The notes below the pieces were generated by a model, which was not told the origin of the DNA, did not search any database, and worked only from the letters and a program-made list of their open reading frames with translations. A program made the translations under genes and the position numbers. Source: Ferrimonas kyonanensis DSM 18153 (GTDB taxonomy: Bacteria > Pseudomonadota > Gammaproteobacteria > Enterobacterales > Shewanellaceae). From it: a stretch of DNA of 64,000 bases. Of the stretch, positions 34,192 to 41,645 are shown one piece after another (position 1 is the first letter of the stretch; every line of letters begins with the position of its first letter). The stretch lies in assembly GCF_000425405.1 (NCBI RefSeq), contig NZ_AUDJ01000002.1, positions 62,001-126,000 on the forward strand, in the 5' to 3' direction.

Positions 34192-34608
34192 ATGAAGATT
34201 GGAACTAAAGAAGAACACATAGAGATAGAAGAGCTAGAGAGAAATCCAGAGGGTAGTCCTTGTGCTGGCGATGTTAACGTTAGTGTTGCTTTAGCCCTGC
34301 AGGCATTTTCGGGCTCCTACGATGGGGTTTGGCTTGAGTTGCCAGAAATGGAAAGGTTCATCGCGGAGTTAAAAACACTTGATAAAAAGAGAAATGGTAG
34401 TGCCAAAATATCAAGCATGAGTCCGGATGAATTTAGTTTTGAAATTCGTTCTTCGGATTCTTTGGGCCATATGGAAATTGAGGTTCAATTACACCGGTAT
34501 CAGTATAGCGGCCCCAAGTATTGGCCCATTTATTTAAAGGGTGGCTTTGAAACTCAGCCCGAAACAATTAGGCAGCTAATATCATGCTTCAAGGCACTTA
34601 CCAACTAA
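34192..34608 (+). CDS. Cassette 1: WapI-like immunity family protein
   Basis: A 138-residue protein without signal peptide. The start ATG lies 25 bases after the cassette junction, typical of cassette genes. Segments YDGVWLELPEMERFIAEL, SMSPDEFSFEIRSSDSLGHM and YSGPKYWPIYLKGGFE match what I recall of WapI-type immunity families (recall, not a search). Such proteins neutralise toxic effector domains; no toxin is adjacent, so it would be an orphan immunity gene. Confidence 0.7.
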   Translation: MKIGTKEEHIEIEELERNPEGSPCAGDVNVSVALALQAFSGSYDGVWLELPEMERFIAELKTLDKKRNGSAKISSMSPDEFSFEIRSSDSLGHMEIEVQLHRYQYSGPKYWPIYLKGGFETQPETIRQLISCFKALTN

Positions 34609-34612
34609 TCAC

Positions 34613-34689
34613 AGCTAACAAGGCCAGCCAGAGGGACCAAAAACCGCCGCTTCACTCTGGTTTTTCGGCCCCTGCTGGCGGCGTTAAGT
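34613..34689 (+). other. attC site of cassette 1
   Basis: R'' AGCTAAC at 34613, end GCGTTAAGT. Outer arms pair through CCAGC/GCTGG and TAAC/GTTA, and an inner stem is GGGaCC-AAAAACC with GGTTTTT-cGG-cCCC. Length 77 bases. Confidence 0.93.
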
Positions 34690-34704
34690 TGCAAGGAGGT
34701 AGCT

Positions 34705-35196
34705 ATCAATACTCTCGACTACCTGAAAGATAGGTATCAAGAGGAGCAAGCAAGATTCAGTCACTTCGAGTCCAAGTGCTCGAAGATGCTGAGCTTCTTA
34801 ACAGGGCTCATTGGTGCTTTGACGATCTATAGCGGGTATGCAAAAGATACGCTTTTCAAATTAGAAGCCCCATTGAATTACACTCTGCTTGGGCTGTTCT
34901 TGTTCGCTATTTTCTATGCAGTCTGTGCATGGGGTCATTCATTATTAGCTATTAAAATTGGTGATTGTCCAATACTACCAAAAAGCCAAGAAGCAGCGGA
35001 TTATATAAAGTTATCTGATGAGAGCGATAGAGTTGAATATATATATAATTGCTATGTGGGCACGATAGAGCAGCTTTCTGACGTGATTGATGAGAAATCT
35101 GTAAACCTTACATACGCATATTAAGAGTTAACGATTAGTGCTTGGGGGCTTGGGCTTCTAGGCGTAATTACTGTCATGATGGAGATATGCAAATGA
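34705..35196 (+). pseudogene. Cassette 2: membrane protein gene without normal start and with internal TAA
   Basis: A strong AAGGAGG (34693-34699) lies 5 bases before an ATC codon at 34705, where an ATG would be expected. The frame continues INTLDYLKDRYQEEQ, SHFESKCSKMLSFLTGL, two membrane helices, to a TAA at 35122-35124. It resumes in frame with ELTISAWGLGLLGVITVMM to a TGA at 35194-35196. The next ORF overlaps that TGA by 4 bases (ATGA). The resumed part is a good third membrane helix, so the ancestral protein ran about 163 residues. A residual frame from the ATG at 34786 gives 112 residues. SLATT-like or similar small membrane proteins are a guess. Readthrough and non-AUG start cannot be excluded. 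Confidence 0.75.
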
Positions 35197-35303
35197 CCGA
35201 TAAAGTACCGCAAAATAACAATCAGAAACCGAGCACACCACCTACGACAGAGTATGTGAAGAAATCTCGTGTGCCTGCACAGAATAATCAGAAGAAGAAG
35301 TAG
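35193..35303 (+). CDS. Cassette 2: 36-residue hydrophilic protein
   Basis: Start ATG 35193 overlaps the upstream frame's TGA (ATGA). The product is 36 residues, starting MTDKVPQNNN, with a PSTPPTTEYVKKSRVP core and a poly-lysine tail. It is rich in Asn, Gln, Pro and Lys and is probably disordered. Its stop is 2 bases before the attC R'' box. The tight overlap suggests it is translated with the membrane protein. Confidence 0.65.
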   Translation: MTDKVPQNNNQKPSTPPTTEYVKKSRVPAQNNQKKK

Positions 35304-35305
35304 CA

Positions 35306-35361
35306 ACTTAACAAGCCAATTCAGCCGACCGCTAACGCGTCGGCTGATTGGAGCGTTATGT
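35306..35361 (+). other. attC site of cassette 2
   Basis: A compact 56-base site: R'' ACTTAAC (fits RYYYAAC), arms AAGCCAATTCAGCCGAC and GTCGGCTGATTGG with a single unpaired T in the left arm, end GCGTTATGT. The extrahelical base is a hallmark of attC recognition. Confidence 0.95.
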
Positions 35362-35391
35362 AGCAGCAATAGGAACATCATTTTGAATACA

Positions 35392-35949
35392 ATGATAGCA
35401 AATGAGATTAAAGACGGTTATAGCTGGACTTTAGTTAGTCGTCTTGCTGATATGCTCGAGAAGTCGAGTGAAATTTATGGACCTAGGGATACAAGTTATA
35501 CAGTATTAGGAATCGAGTTCGAAAAAGATGGACCACAAATTTGGTATCCATTTTCATCAAATTATATCGCCATTCAATTGAGTCTGAATGCGAGTAATGA
35601 TTTTATAAATGGATGCTACGAATTAGCGCATGAGTCTGTTCATCTTCTATCTCCTCTTGGTAAGCGTGGTGCTAGTGTTTTAGAGGAGGGCCTGGCGACT
35701 AAATTTGCAGTAGACTATGTTAAGTCAGAGTTTGGGGTTAACCAAAAAATTAATCTTCCAAGCTATCAAAATGCATATGACTTGGTTTGCAAACTAATCG
35801 CATTAGATGAATCAGCTATCAAAAAATTAAGAGAACACGAGTTTGTAATCTCTAAGTTCACATCCGAATTATTAATGGAGCACTACCCTGAGGTAGGGCA
35901 AGAAGTAGCAGACGAGCTATGTTCTATTTTCAAACGAAATGCTACATAA
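35392..35949 (+). CDS. Cassette 3: predicted zinc metallopeptidase (HExxH...EE)
   Basis: A 185-residue protein. HESVH at residues 80-84, followed by LEEGLATKFA (Glu 98-99) 14 residues later, is the gluzincin-type HExxH+E zinc pattern. No signal peptide, so cytoplasmic. Start: the ATG at 35392 is used; a TTG at 35383 has a better-spaced AGGA and would add three residues. Neighbouring frames further upstream run into the attC and are not used. Family not identified. Confidence 0.75.
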   Translation: MIANEIKDGYSWTLVSRLADMLEKSSEIYGPRDTSYTVLGIEFEKDGPQIWYPFSSNYIAIQLSLNASNDFINGCYELAHESVHLLSPLGKRGASVLEEGLATKFAVDYVKSEFGVNQKINLPSYQNAYDLVCKLIALDESAIKKLREHEFVISKFTSELLMEHYPEVGQEVADELCSIFKRNAT

Positions 35950-36068
35950 CAAACAATTTAAGAGTGATTCAGCACGCTTGGCATTTTTGGTTTAGGTCGA
36001 GCTTAGTGATTACGGGGGCAAGTTAAGTGTCGTGGTAGCGTGCTTCACACCTTAATTGGGCGTTATAC
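35944..36068 (+). other. attC site of cassette 3 (VCR-sized)
   Basis: 125 bases, the length of Vibrio chromosomal attC sites. R'' ACATAAC; left arm AACAAACAATTTAAGAG... pairs with ...CACCTTAATTGGGCGTT with two bulges in the left arm; TTGGCATTTTTGGTTTAG in the loop is like Vibrio and Shewanella attC loops. Its start overlaps the last codons of the cassette 3 ORF. Confidence 0.95.
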
Positions 36069-36082
36069 CTAGGGAAGAGTAG

Positions 36083-36526
36083 ATGGAATTGGCCGAAGAA
36101 ATATATGAATCAATACAAAGCTTCTGCAACGATGGTGATGTAGCTTTAGAGGATGATGATCTTCATAAAGCTTACCAAAGCTACATGAAAGCTTGGGAGC
36201 TAATTCCTGAGCCTAAGACTGATTGGGAAGCTTCCACATGGGTTTTGGGTGCGCTGGCAGATGTATACTTTTTTAATGAAAACTTTTCAGCGTTAAAAGA
36301 GTCACTCGAGTACGCAATGCATTGTCCAAATGCAATTGGAAATCCTTTTCTACATATGCGTTTGGGGCAAGCTCAGTTAGAACTTGGTAACACTGAAAAG
36401 GCAAAGGATGAGCTAGCCCGTGCTTTAACGGGAGCCGGTAAAGACATTTTTGAGAATGATGATCCTAAGTATTTCAACTTCATCATTCAGTTTATGCAAC
36501 CACCAGAGGGACAGGACTCTTGGTAA
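36083..36526 (+). CDS. Cassette 4: TPR-like protein (immunity-like)
   Basis: A 147-residue acidic protein starting 20 bases after the junction. Two to three tetratricopeptide-like helical hairpins: YQSYMKAWELIPEPKTDWEA, LGALADVYFFNENFSALK, LHMRLGQAQLELGNTEKAKD. Similar TPR proteins with WELIPEPKTDWEAS-like segments are common next to bacterial polymorphic toxins (recall). No toxin is seen here. Confidence 0.75.
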   Translation: MELAEEIYESIQSFCNDGDVALEDDDLHKAYQSYMKAWELIPEPKTDWEASTWVLGALADVYFFNENFSALKESLEYAMHCPNAIGNPFLHMRLGQAQLELGNTEKAKDELARALTGAGKDIFENDDPKYFNFIIQFMQPPEGQDSW

Positions 36527-36530
36527 AAAG

Positions 36531-36570
36531 GTATAATAAGGCGCTGCAACCGACTGCCAAAAGCTCCTGA
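36531..36570 (+). other. attC 4, left half only
   Basis: GTATAAT (36531-36537), then AAGGCGCTGCAACCGACTGCC, a normal left half. The complementary right half expected after the loop is absent; the sequence diverges after about 36570. The cassette block therefore ends in a broken site. Confidence 0.75.
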
Positions 36571-36723
36571 ACGACCGCAATGTGGCGAAACCAGTCTCTC
36601 ATTTTCGCCCGTCCTTAACTGACTGGAGCCAAGAAATAATGCGCTCATCCAATTAGTTCTGCTAGTAGCATCGCAGATGGCTCCACATCATCTGGAGCCG
36701 GTTCACAAACCTTTGCCTTGGTA

Positions 36724-36879
36724 TCATTTAGGAGCTGGCTCCAACAAGATCACTCTGTGAGCTATCTGGCTCAGTAGTTCAGGCAGCTTTTGATATGGTT
36801 CTTGCCGGGGTCTTTCATGACTCGGACTGGCATTGTTGTTGACCAATGCCGGGAAGCTCTGTGGCTTGAAGGGAAACCG
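36724..36879 (-). pseudogene. Remnant of an unidentified gene (51 codons, no start)
   Basis: An open stretch of 51 codons to a TGA at 36724-36726, preceded directly by TAA (36880-36882). The product reads RFPFKPQSFPALVNNNA... ending LSQIAHRVILLEPAPK, well-composed protein sequence, unlike the overlapping frames. It has no start codon and looks like the 3' end of a lost gene. Family unknown. The flanking stretch 36571-36723 and 36880-37029 holds no gene, but inverted copies of GGCTCCA/TGGAGCC at 36679-36698. Confidence 0.5.
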
Positions 36880-37029
36880 TTATGTTTTACATATAGCCAC
36901 AGCAACTTGCTTAGGTTCACAACTATAAAAATATGTATCATAAAGACATTCCCAATTTTATTAATTAGGTGTAATGAAACTGGATGGCGATTTGAGCCAT
37001 AGTCTCTACACGTCATATTGGAGTCAGTG

Positions 37030-38127
37030 ATGAAGTACGTGCTCGTTGCCATGTTGCTAGTGTTGGCCTCTGCCACAAAAGCAGAAACGATCAGGGATCA
37101 ATGCCTAAAGGACCTCGAAGCATTACCAGAATTTCTTTTGGAAAATGACACTGGAGCTCCAGATCATTTGGCACAACACGGCCAAGACCATTTCGATGAA
37201 GCCTTGGAGAGGACACGCCTAGAAATTTCGTCTATTGAGTCTGAGTTAGAGTGCGACTCTGCAATAAGGAACTATCTAAGGGCCTGGCGTCCCAGTCATC
37301 TCGCAATTTGGCCGTCACATTCAGAGACTGGCAGTAAGAGCTTGAAGGATACTTTAAAGGATGAGTCTTTGGCCCCAAGGTTCAGGAAGCTATCATCTGA
37401 TACTGCTTACTGGTCTATCCCCAGCTTTGCCTATGAACAAGGTAAAAAGATTGTTCAACTCTTAGAGCTGCACACTCCTTCTTTAGCAGAAACGAAAAAT
37501 TGGATTATCGACATTAGAGGAAATGGCGGAGGTTCCGATGAGAGTTACGAACCGCTTCTCCCTTATGTCCTTTCAGGTGAAACCGTCGAGGTATCAGTCG
37601 AGTTTCTGTCTACTCCGGCCAATATCTCCGCGCTAGAGGAAGCCTGCGAGAGGTTCGCAAATAACGACCCGTCCTGCATAGCCATGGTTAATCCAATGAT
37701 TACTAAGTTGAGCAGCACAGTGAAGGGGGAGTACGCGCAATTGAGTGATCAGCCGCTTAAGTATGAGAGTTTTACTGCTGTTCCTGAAAATGCGCCGGCT
37801 AGAGTTGCTGTGCTGGTCGATGGAAAGTGTGCCAGTTCTTGCGAGCAGTTCCTGCTTCTCGTTCAGCAAAGCTTCAAAGTGAAGCTCGTTGGGCGCCGCA
37901 GTCATGGTGCACTTGATTACTCTAATCTACGGCCTTTTAGTTTGCCGTCAGGAAAGCGAGAGCTCTTTTACGCTACATCTCGCAGTCTGCGCTTACCCCA
38001 TCAGCCCGTGGATATTGCCGGTATATCACCTGACATTTACTTGCCTAAGCCAATTGATGCGGAAGAGTGGGAGTCTGAGATCATTCGGGTTCAGCATTGG
38101 CTAGAAGGGGGCTCCTTAAAACCCTAG
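37030..38127 (+). CDS. S41-family (tail-specific-like) secreted peptidase
   Basis: A 365-residue protein with a signal peptide (residues 1-18, SATKA). The S41 signature DIRGNGGGSDESYEPLL (about 160) and the catalytic Ser in KCASSCEQFLLL (about 270), with SHGALDYSNL after it, indicate a ClpP-like fold. The PDZ domain typical of Ctp proteases is missing, so this is a short S41 variant. ATG 37030 follows GGAG; a TTG at 37018 opens the same frame but is less likely. Lower GC than the core region. Confidence 0.85.
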   Translation: MKYVLVAMLLVLASATKAETIRDQCLKDLEALPEFLLENDTGAPDHLAQHGQDHFDEALERTRLEISSIESELECDSAIRNYLRAWRPSHLAIWPSHSETGSKSLKDTLKDESLAPRFRKLSSDTAYWSIPSFAYEQGKKIVQLLELHTPSLAETKNWIIDIRGNGGGSDESYEPLLPYVLSGETVEVSVEFLSTPANISALEEACERFANNDPSCIAMVNPMITKLSSTVKGEYAQLSDQPLKYESFTAVPENAPARVAVLVDGKCASSCEQFLLLVQQSFKVKLVGRRSHGALDYSNLRPFSLPSGKRELFYATSRSLRLPHQPVDIAGISPDIYLPKPIDAEEWESEIIRVQHWLEGGSLKP

Positions 38128-38586
38128 CTTTGACTCGATAGGAATCATGTTAAAGCTTCATTACTTCCCTGGAGGGCTGCCTTTGGAGGTAGTCGCCTTC
38201 TGCACTCTGGGGTCATTAGACTTGCAGAAAAGCACTTAAGTGCTTAATTCGGGGCTGGTATTGGTCTCCCAATTACTCTGTTGTCAGAGCCAGTATGTCG
38301 AGAACAGGCTCAGAGTTAACTGGACATCCACCCTAAGATCTTTGGTTCTGGTTGCTTGTGACGTTCCCGCAAAGCTGGGACGGGGAGCAAGCCGTTGGAC
38401 AGTGCCGGGGCTTTTCGAGATGGATGCCCCTCGGATGCAAAGGTGGGTGGCCAGTTAGGCTCTGCTAACGTTGTTTCCTATCTGTGCCAAAGTCTGAAGC
38501 AGGCCGTCATCGGCAAGTATCTGCTGCTCATTTCTATGCGTATAATAATCAGTAGCAGCACAAATACTTATGACATAGTGATTTAA
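38128..38586. other. Intergenic, no gene seen
   Basis: 460 bases without a convincing coding frame. A perfect palindrome AGCACTTAAGTGCT lies at 38231-38244. Short open frames on the plus strand at 38240-38586 have unnatural composition. Confidence 0.5.
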
Positions 38587-39276
38587 ATGTTCTGGATAAT
38601 TATCTTACTCATCATCACATTATGCGTCTTCATGCCGGGTATGTGGGTCAAACATGTGATGGAAAAGTACGAACAGCCGGCAGATCGGTACCGCGAGCAG
38701 GGAAGCGGTGGTGAACTTGCGCGCCACCTGCTCGACAGTTACGGCCTCGTCCATGTCCAGGTAGAGGAGACCCCTGTCGGTGATCATTATGATCCGGTCG
38801 CTAAGGCTGTGCGTCTGACGCCGAAAAACTACTCAGGATACTCTTTGACAGCAGTAACTGTTGCCGCCCATGAGGTGGGGCATGCCATTCAGGATTCACG
38901 CGGCGAATCGTTGTTCCTGGCGCGGCAGAAACTCGTTAAGACAGCAATGGTCGGCGAGCGCCTTGCTGGCATTATGCTAATGGCGGCTCCGATTATCCTA
39001 GTGCTAACCCGCATTCCGCAAGCGGGAGCATTAACGGTAGTGATTGGCATTGTTTCGATGGCACTCAGTACCCTGGTGCACCTGATTACCCTTCCAGTTG
39101 AGTTCGATGCCAGTTATGGCAAGGCGCTGCCGCTGCTGAAGCAAGGCCAGTACCTGCACGACGGTGACCTGAAGCATGCGGAGAAAATTCTCAAGGCGGC
39201 GGCACTGACCTATGTCGCTGCTTCGCTGACCAGCTTGTTAAACTTGGGACGATGGATCGCGGTGCTTCGTCGCTAA
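38587..39276 (+). CDS. Neutral zinc metallopeptidase, YugP type
   Basis: A 229-residue membrane protease. N-terminal helix (residues 2-20), zinc motif HEVGH at residues 95-99, two central helices (about 120-165), then LPVEFDASYGKALPLL carrying the third ligand Glu. Matches the Zn_peptidase_2/YugP family. There is no clear ribosome site before the ATG. Function unknown; active site faces the cytoplasm in predicted models. Confidence 0.93.
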   Translation: MFWIIILLIITLCVFMPGMWVKHVMEKYEQPADRYREQGSGGELARHLLDSYGLVHVQVEETPVGDHYDPVAKAVRLTPKNYSGYSLTAVTVAAHEVGHAIQDSRGESLFLARQKLVKTAMVGERLAGIMLMAAPIILVLTRIPQAGALTVVIGIVSMALSTLVHLITLPVEFDASYGKALPLLKQGQYLHDGDLKHAEKILKAAALTYVAASLTSLLNLGRWIAVLRR

Positions 39277-39344
39277 GTTTTACTTATTGGCAGTATGGCC
39301 TCGAAACCTTATTGACTCACCGTAACTTATCGCTTTTAAAGAGA

Positions 39345-40367
39345 TTACTTACAGGTGGTTTCTGCCCACCAGCACTCCCAATTAAGCTGTATCGTCAGCC
39401 ACTCCCTTGCTGTGGTTTGCGTCGCATTTGCTAATGCCTGAGCCAACTCTTTGGAAAGCCGCATATTACGATTCAGCAACGCTTCAAGCTCCACCAGCGG
39501 CAATGAATTGGATAGAGCAAATTCGTTGAGGGTGAGTTCTTGTGCCCGAACCTCCTGGCCCAACTTATCCGCTATGTCCTGTGGTTCTTTCTTGTGAATT
39601 ACTGGCAGTGCGAGATCGAGGTGTTGGCACCAGTCTTTGCCAAAGTGCTCGTTAGCCAACTGAGCGACAACAACACCTGCATGACGGATGCGATAGTCGG
39701 AGTTCAGGCAGTGTGAATAGAAGGCGATAAAAGGCAAGATAACCAGCAGGGTATTGCCGTCGTTGATTGGGGCGTAAAACAGTTTTACACCGGCAAAGCG
39801 ATTAGCGGTGAAAGTGATGGACTGGCCGGAAAATGCCGAACGGTAATCGTCAACATAGCTATTGCCAAAACACACAATTACCCGAGGTTGGTGTTCTTTA
39901 ACCCAGCGCCTTAGCATAGGAAAACGATAATCCCGGTGGGCTTGTTTGTAGGACTCTTTTGTTCTGCAGCCGGTAACTTGCTGCAGATTCGAAGTAAAGA
40001 ACTGATTGTTTTCCCGGGGTGAGGTGAGGGTGTAGATGTTGCCTTTGTAGGTGTCTGAATCGGCATCAAACATTCGAGTAGCGTGGAACACGCTGGCGTA
40101 GTGCTCCGTTGGCTGACCCAGCATAGCGGCATAGAGTTTGGTCAGTTTGTTGTTGTATTGGTAATCGTCTGGGAAGACTTTCCGGTAGTCACCACTCACA
40201 TAAGGGTGCTCTTGGTTGATCACCAGATCGGGTGTTTGCACCTGATGTGCGTCGCCACCCCACTCCAGACCAAAGAACCAGACAGAGCTATTGATATTGC
40301 CACCGTCACAGCCGCTGGGGGTTTGAATCCATTTAACAAAGTCGGGGTTCAATACCAAATCTGTCAT
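39345..40367 (-). CDS. UDG-like domain fused to HigA-like helix-turn-helix (hypothetical)
   Basis: A 340-residue protein. The N-terminal part (SSVWFFGLEWGGDA, PRVIVCFGNSYVDD) recalls the uracil-DNA glycosylase superfamily fold, though catalytic residues could not be assigned. The last 70 residues (LNEFALSNSLPLVELEALLN, ELAQALANATQTTAREWLTI, WECWWAE) have the pattern of HigA/VapI antitoxin helix-turn-helix proteins. No toxin gene is adjacent. Family not named with confidence. RBS GGAAG. Confidence 0.6.
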   Translation of the reverse strand: MTDLVLNPDFVKWIQTPSGCDGGNINSSVWFFGLEWGGDAHQVQTPDLVINQEHPYVSGDYRKVFPDDYQYNNKLTKLYAAMLGQPTEHYASVFHATRMFDADSDTYKGNIYTLTSPRENNQFFTSNLQQVTGCRTKESYKQAHRDYRFPMLRRWVKEHQPRVIVCFGNSYVDDYRSAFSGQSITFTANRFAGVKLFYAPINDGNTLLVILPFIAFYSHCLNSDYRIRHAGVVVAQLANEHFGKDWCQHLDLALPVIHKKEPQDIADKLGQEVRAQELTLNEFALSNSLPLVELEALLNRNMRLSKELAQALANATQTTAREWLTIQLNWECWWAETTCK

Positions 40368-40570
40368 GTTCAGTGCTTCCTAACGATCTAATTCAACGAG
40401 CTTGCAGTTGCTGGTTTACTCCTAACCCCATGAATAAGCAAGTTTTTGTTGGCAGATTAATAGCGAGGCTTATTGTTGGCATCGAAGTTGTCGCCTGGCG
40501 CCAGCCGCTGCCCCCAATTAGTGAATACAGCTGATCTGCCCCGTTGTTTAAACGGCCGAAGGCTGAGGTG

Positions 40571-41476
40571 TCAGCCGTTGTTGTTTAGCATGGCGTCGCC
40601 TTTGATCTTCTGGGTCATGAAATCCAGGAAACAGCGGGTCTTCAGCGGCACGTAGCGGTTTTGCGGGTACACCGCATTGATGGGGTAGCGCCGGTAGTAC
40701 TGGTTGAGCACTTGCACCAGTTGCCCCGACTCCAGATATTTCCCCACCAGCCACCTGGGCATAAAGGCGATGCCGGTGTCTGCCAGCAGCATTTCCAGCA
40801 GCCCGGAGCCGGTGTCGCACTGAAAATTGCCCGTTGCTCGTACCGAGGTATCGGGCTTCTGATTGGTAAAGCTCCAGGTCGCCCCCTCGGATGACAAGCT
40901 GTAAACAAGGCAGTTGTGGTTGGTCAGTTCGCTGGGGTGCAGTGGAGCAGGGTGCTTGGCCAGATAGCCAGGCGAGCTGACCAGAATAAGGTCATCGGAC
41001 CCCAAGGGCCGTGCGATCAGGCTGGAGTCTTCCAGATTGCCAAGGCGTATCGCCAGATCCACCCCCTCTTCAACCAGGTTCAGCATCTTTTCGGTAAACT
41101 TCAGGTCTAACTGGATCTCCGGATAACTCGACAAGAACTCGGGGATCAGCGGCGCGACATACAGGCTGCCGAACATGGAAGGCAGCGTCACCCTGAGTTT
41201 CCCCTTGGGGGTGACACCGGCTGCCCTGACTTCTGATTCGGCTTCTTCTATCTCATGCAGAATGTTCACCACCCGGTCGTAGTATAACTTTCCCGTTTCG
41301 GTGAGGCTGTGCGTCCGGCTGCCACGGATCAACAGCTGCGCCCCCAGGTCCTTTTCCAGGGCCGCCACTCTCTTGCTGATGGTGGCTTGAGTGGTGCTTT
41401 CCTCTCTGGCGACGTCGGAAAAACTCCCCGACTCGACCACCCTGGCGAAAGAGCGCATCGCAATAATCATATCCAT
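40571..41476 (-). CDS. LysR-type transcriptional regulator
   Basis: A 301-residue LysR of the CrgA/DsdC-like group: SFARVVESGSFSDVAREEST, then TISKRVAALEKDLGAQLL as the recognition helix region. Divergent from the pirin gene with two copies of TGTTAGGAAT in the 169-base gap. Likely regulates the pirin, flavin reductase and following genes. Confidence 0.94.
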   Translation of the reverse strand: MDMIIAMRSFARVVESGSFSDVAREESTTQATISKRVAALEKDLGAQLLIRGSRTHSLTETGKLYYDRVVNILHEIEEAESEVRAAGVTPKGKLRVTLPSMFGSLYVAPLIPEFLSSYPEIQLDLKFTEKMLNLVEEGVDLAIRLGNLEDSSLIARPLGSDDLILVSSPGYLAKHPAPLHPSELTNHNCLVYSLSSEGATWSFTNQKPDTSVRATGNFQCDTGSGLLEMLLADTGIAFMPRWLVGKYLESGQLVQVLNQYYRRYPINAVYPQNRYVPLKTRCFLDFMTQKIKGDAMLNNNG

Positions 41477-41486
41477 CGCAAGTCTT

Positions 41487-41543
41487 ATTCCTGTTAGGAA
41501 TGCCCACTATTCAAATTGGGCTGGATTTTATTGTGTTAGGAAT
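41487..41543. promoter_or_regulatory. LysR operator region with paired TGTTAGGAAT copies
   Basis: An inverted repeat ATTCCT-gtt-AGGAAT (41487-41501) and a second half copy; the direct repeat TGTTAGGAAT occurs at 41492-41501 and 41534-41543, exactly 42 bases apart (four turns), as for a tetrameric LysR regulator. Confidence 0.65.
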
Positions 41544-41645
41544 AGCTTAGTCTAATCCCAGCACGAAAAGCCAGCACTGCTAGGCTAGATCTACTGCGCA
41601 GCAAAGCGCGCATTCAAGCAGTGCCCAGAGACGGAGAGATTTGCA

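Larger units (their letters stand above)
34167..36570 (+). mobile_element. Integron cassette array without integrase (CALIN), four cassettes
   Basis: Junctions of the GTTRRRY type fall at 34166, 34683, 35355 and 36062, separating four cassettes, all reading plus. For each, the 5' end is complementary to the R'' box of its own attC: TTAGCT with AGCTAAC; TTAAGT with ACTTAAC; TTATGT with ACATAAC; TTATAC with GTATAAT. This is expected of excisable integron cassettes and is hard to obtain by chance. No intI-like gene is in the window. The block is AT-richer than its surroundings. Confidence 0.92.

Noticed and set aside
36771-37076. Minus-strand ORF of 101 codons
   Set aside because: It overlaps the signal peptide of the S41 peptidase gene, and its composition is poor. 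A different frame in the same region reads as a better gene remnant.
38240-38586. Two plus-strand frames of 60-70 codons
   Set aside because: Unnatural composition, no ribosome site and no recognisable motif.
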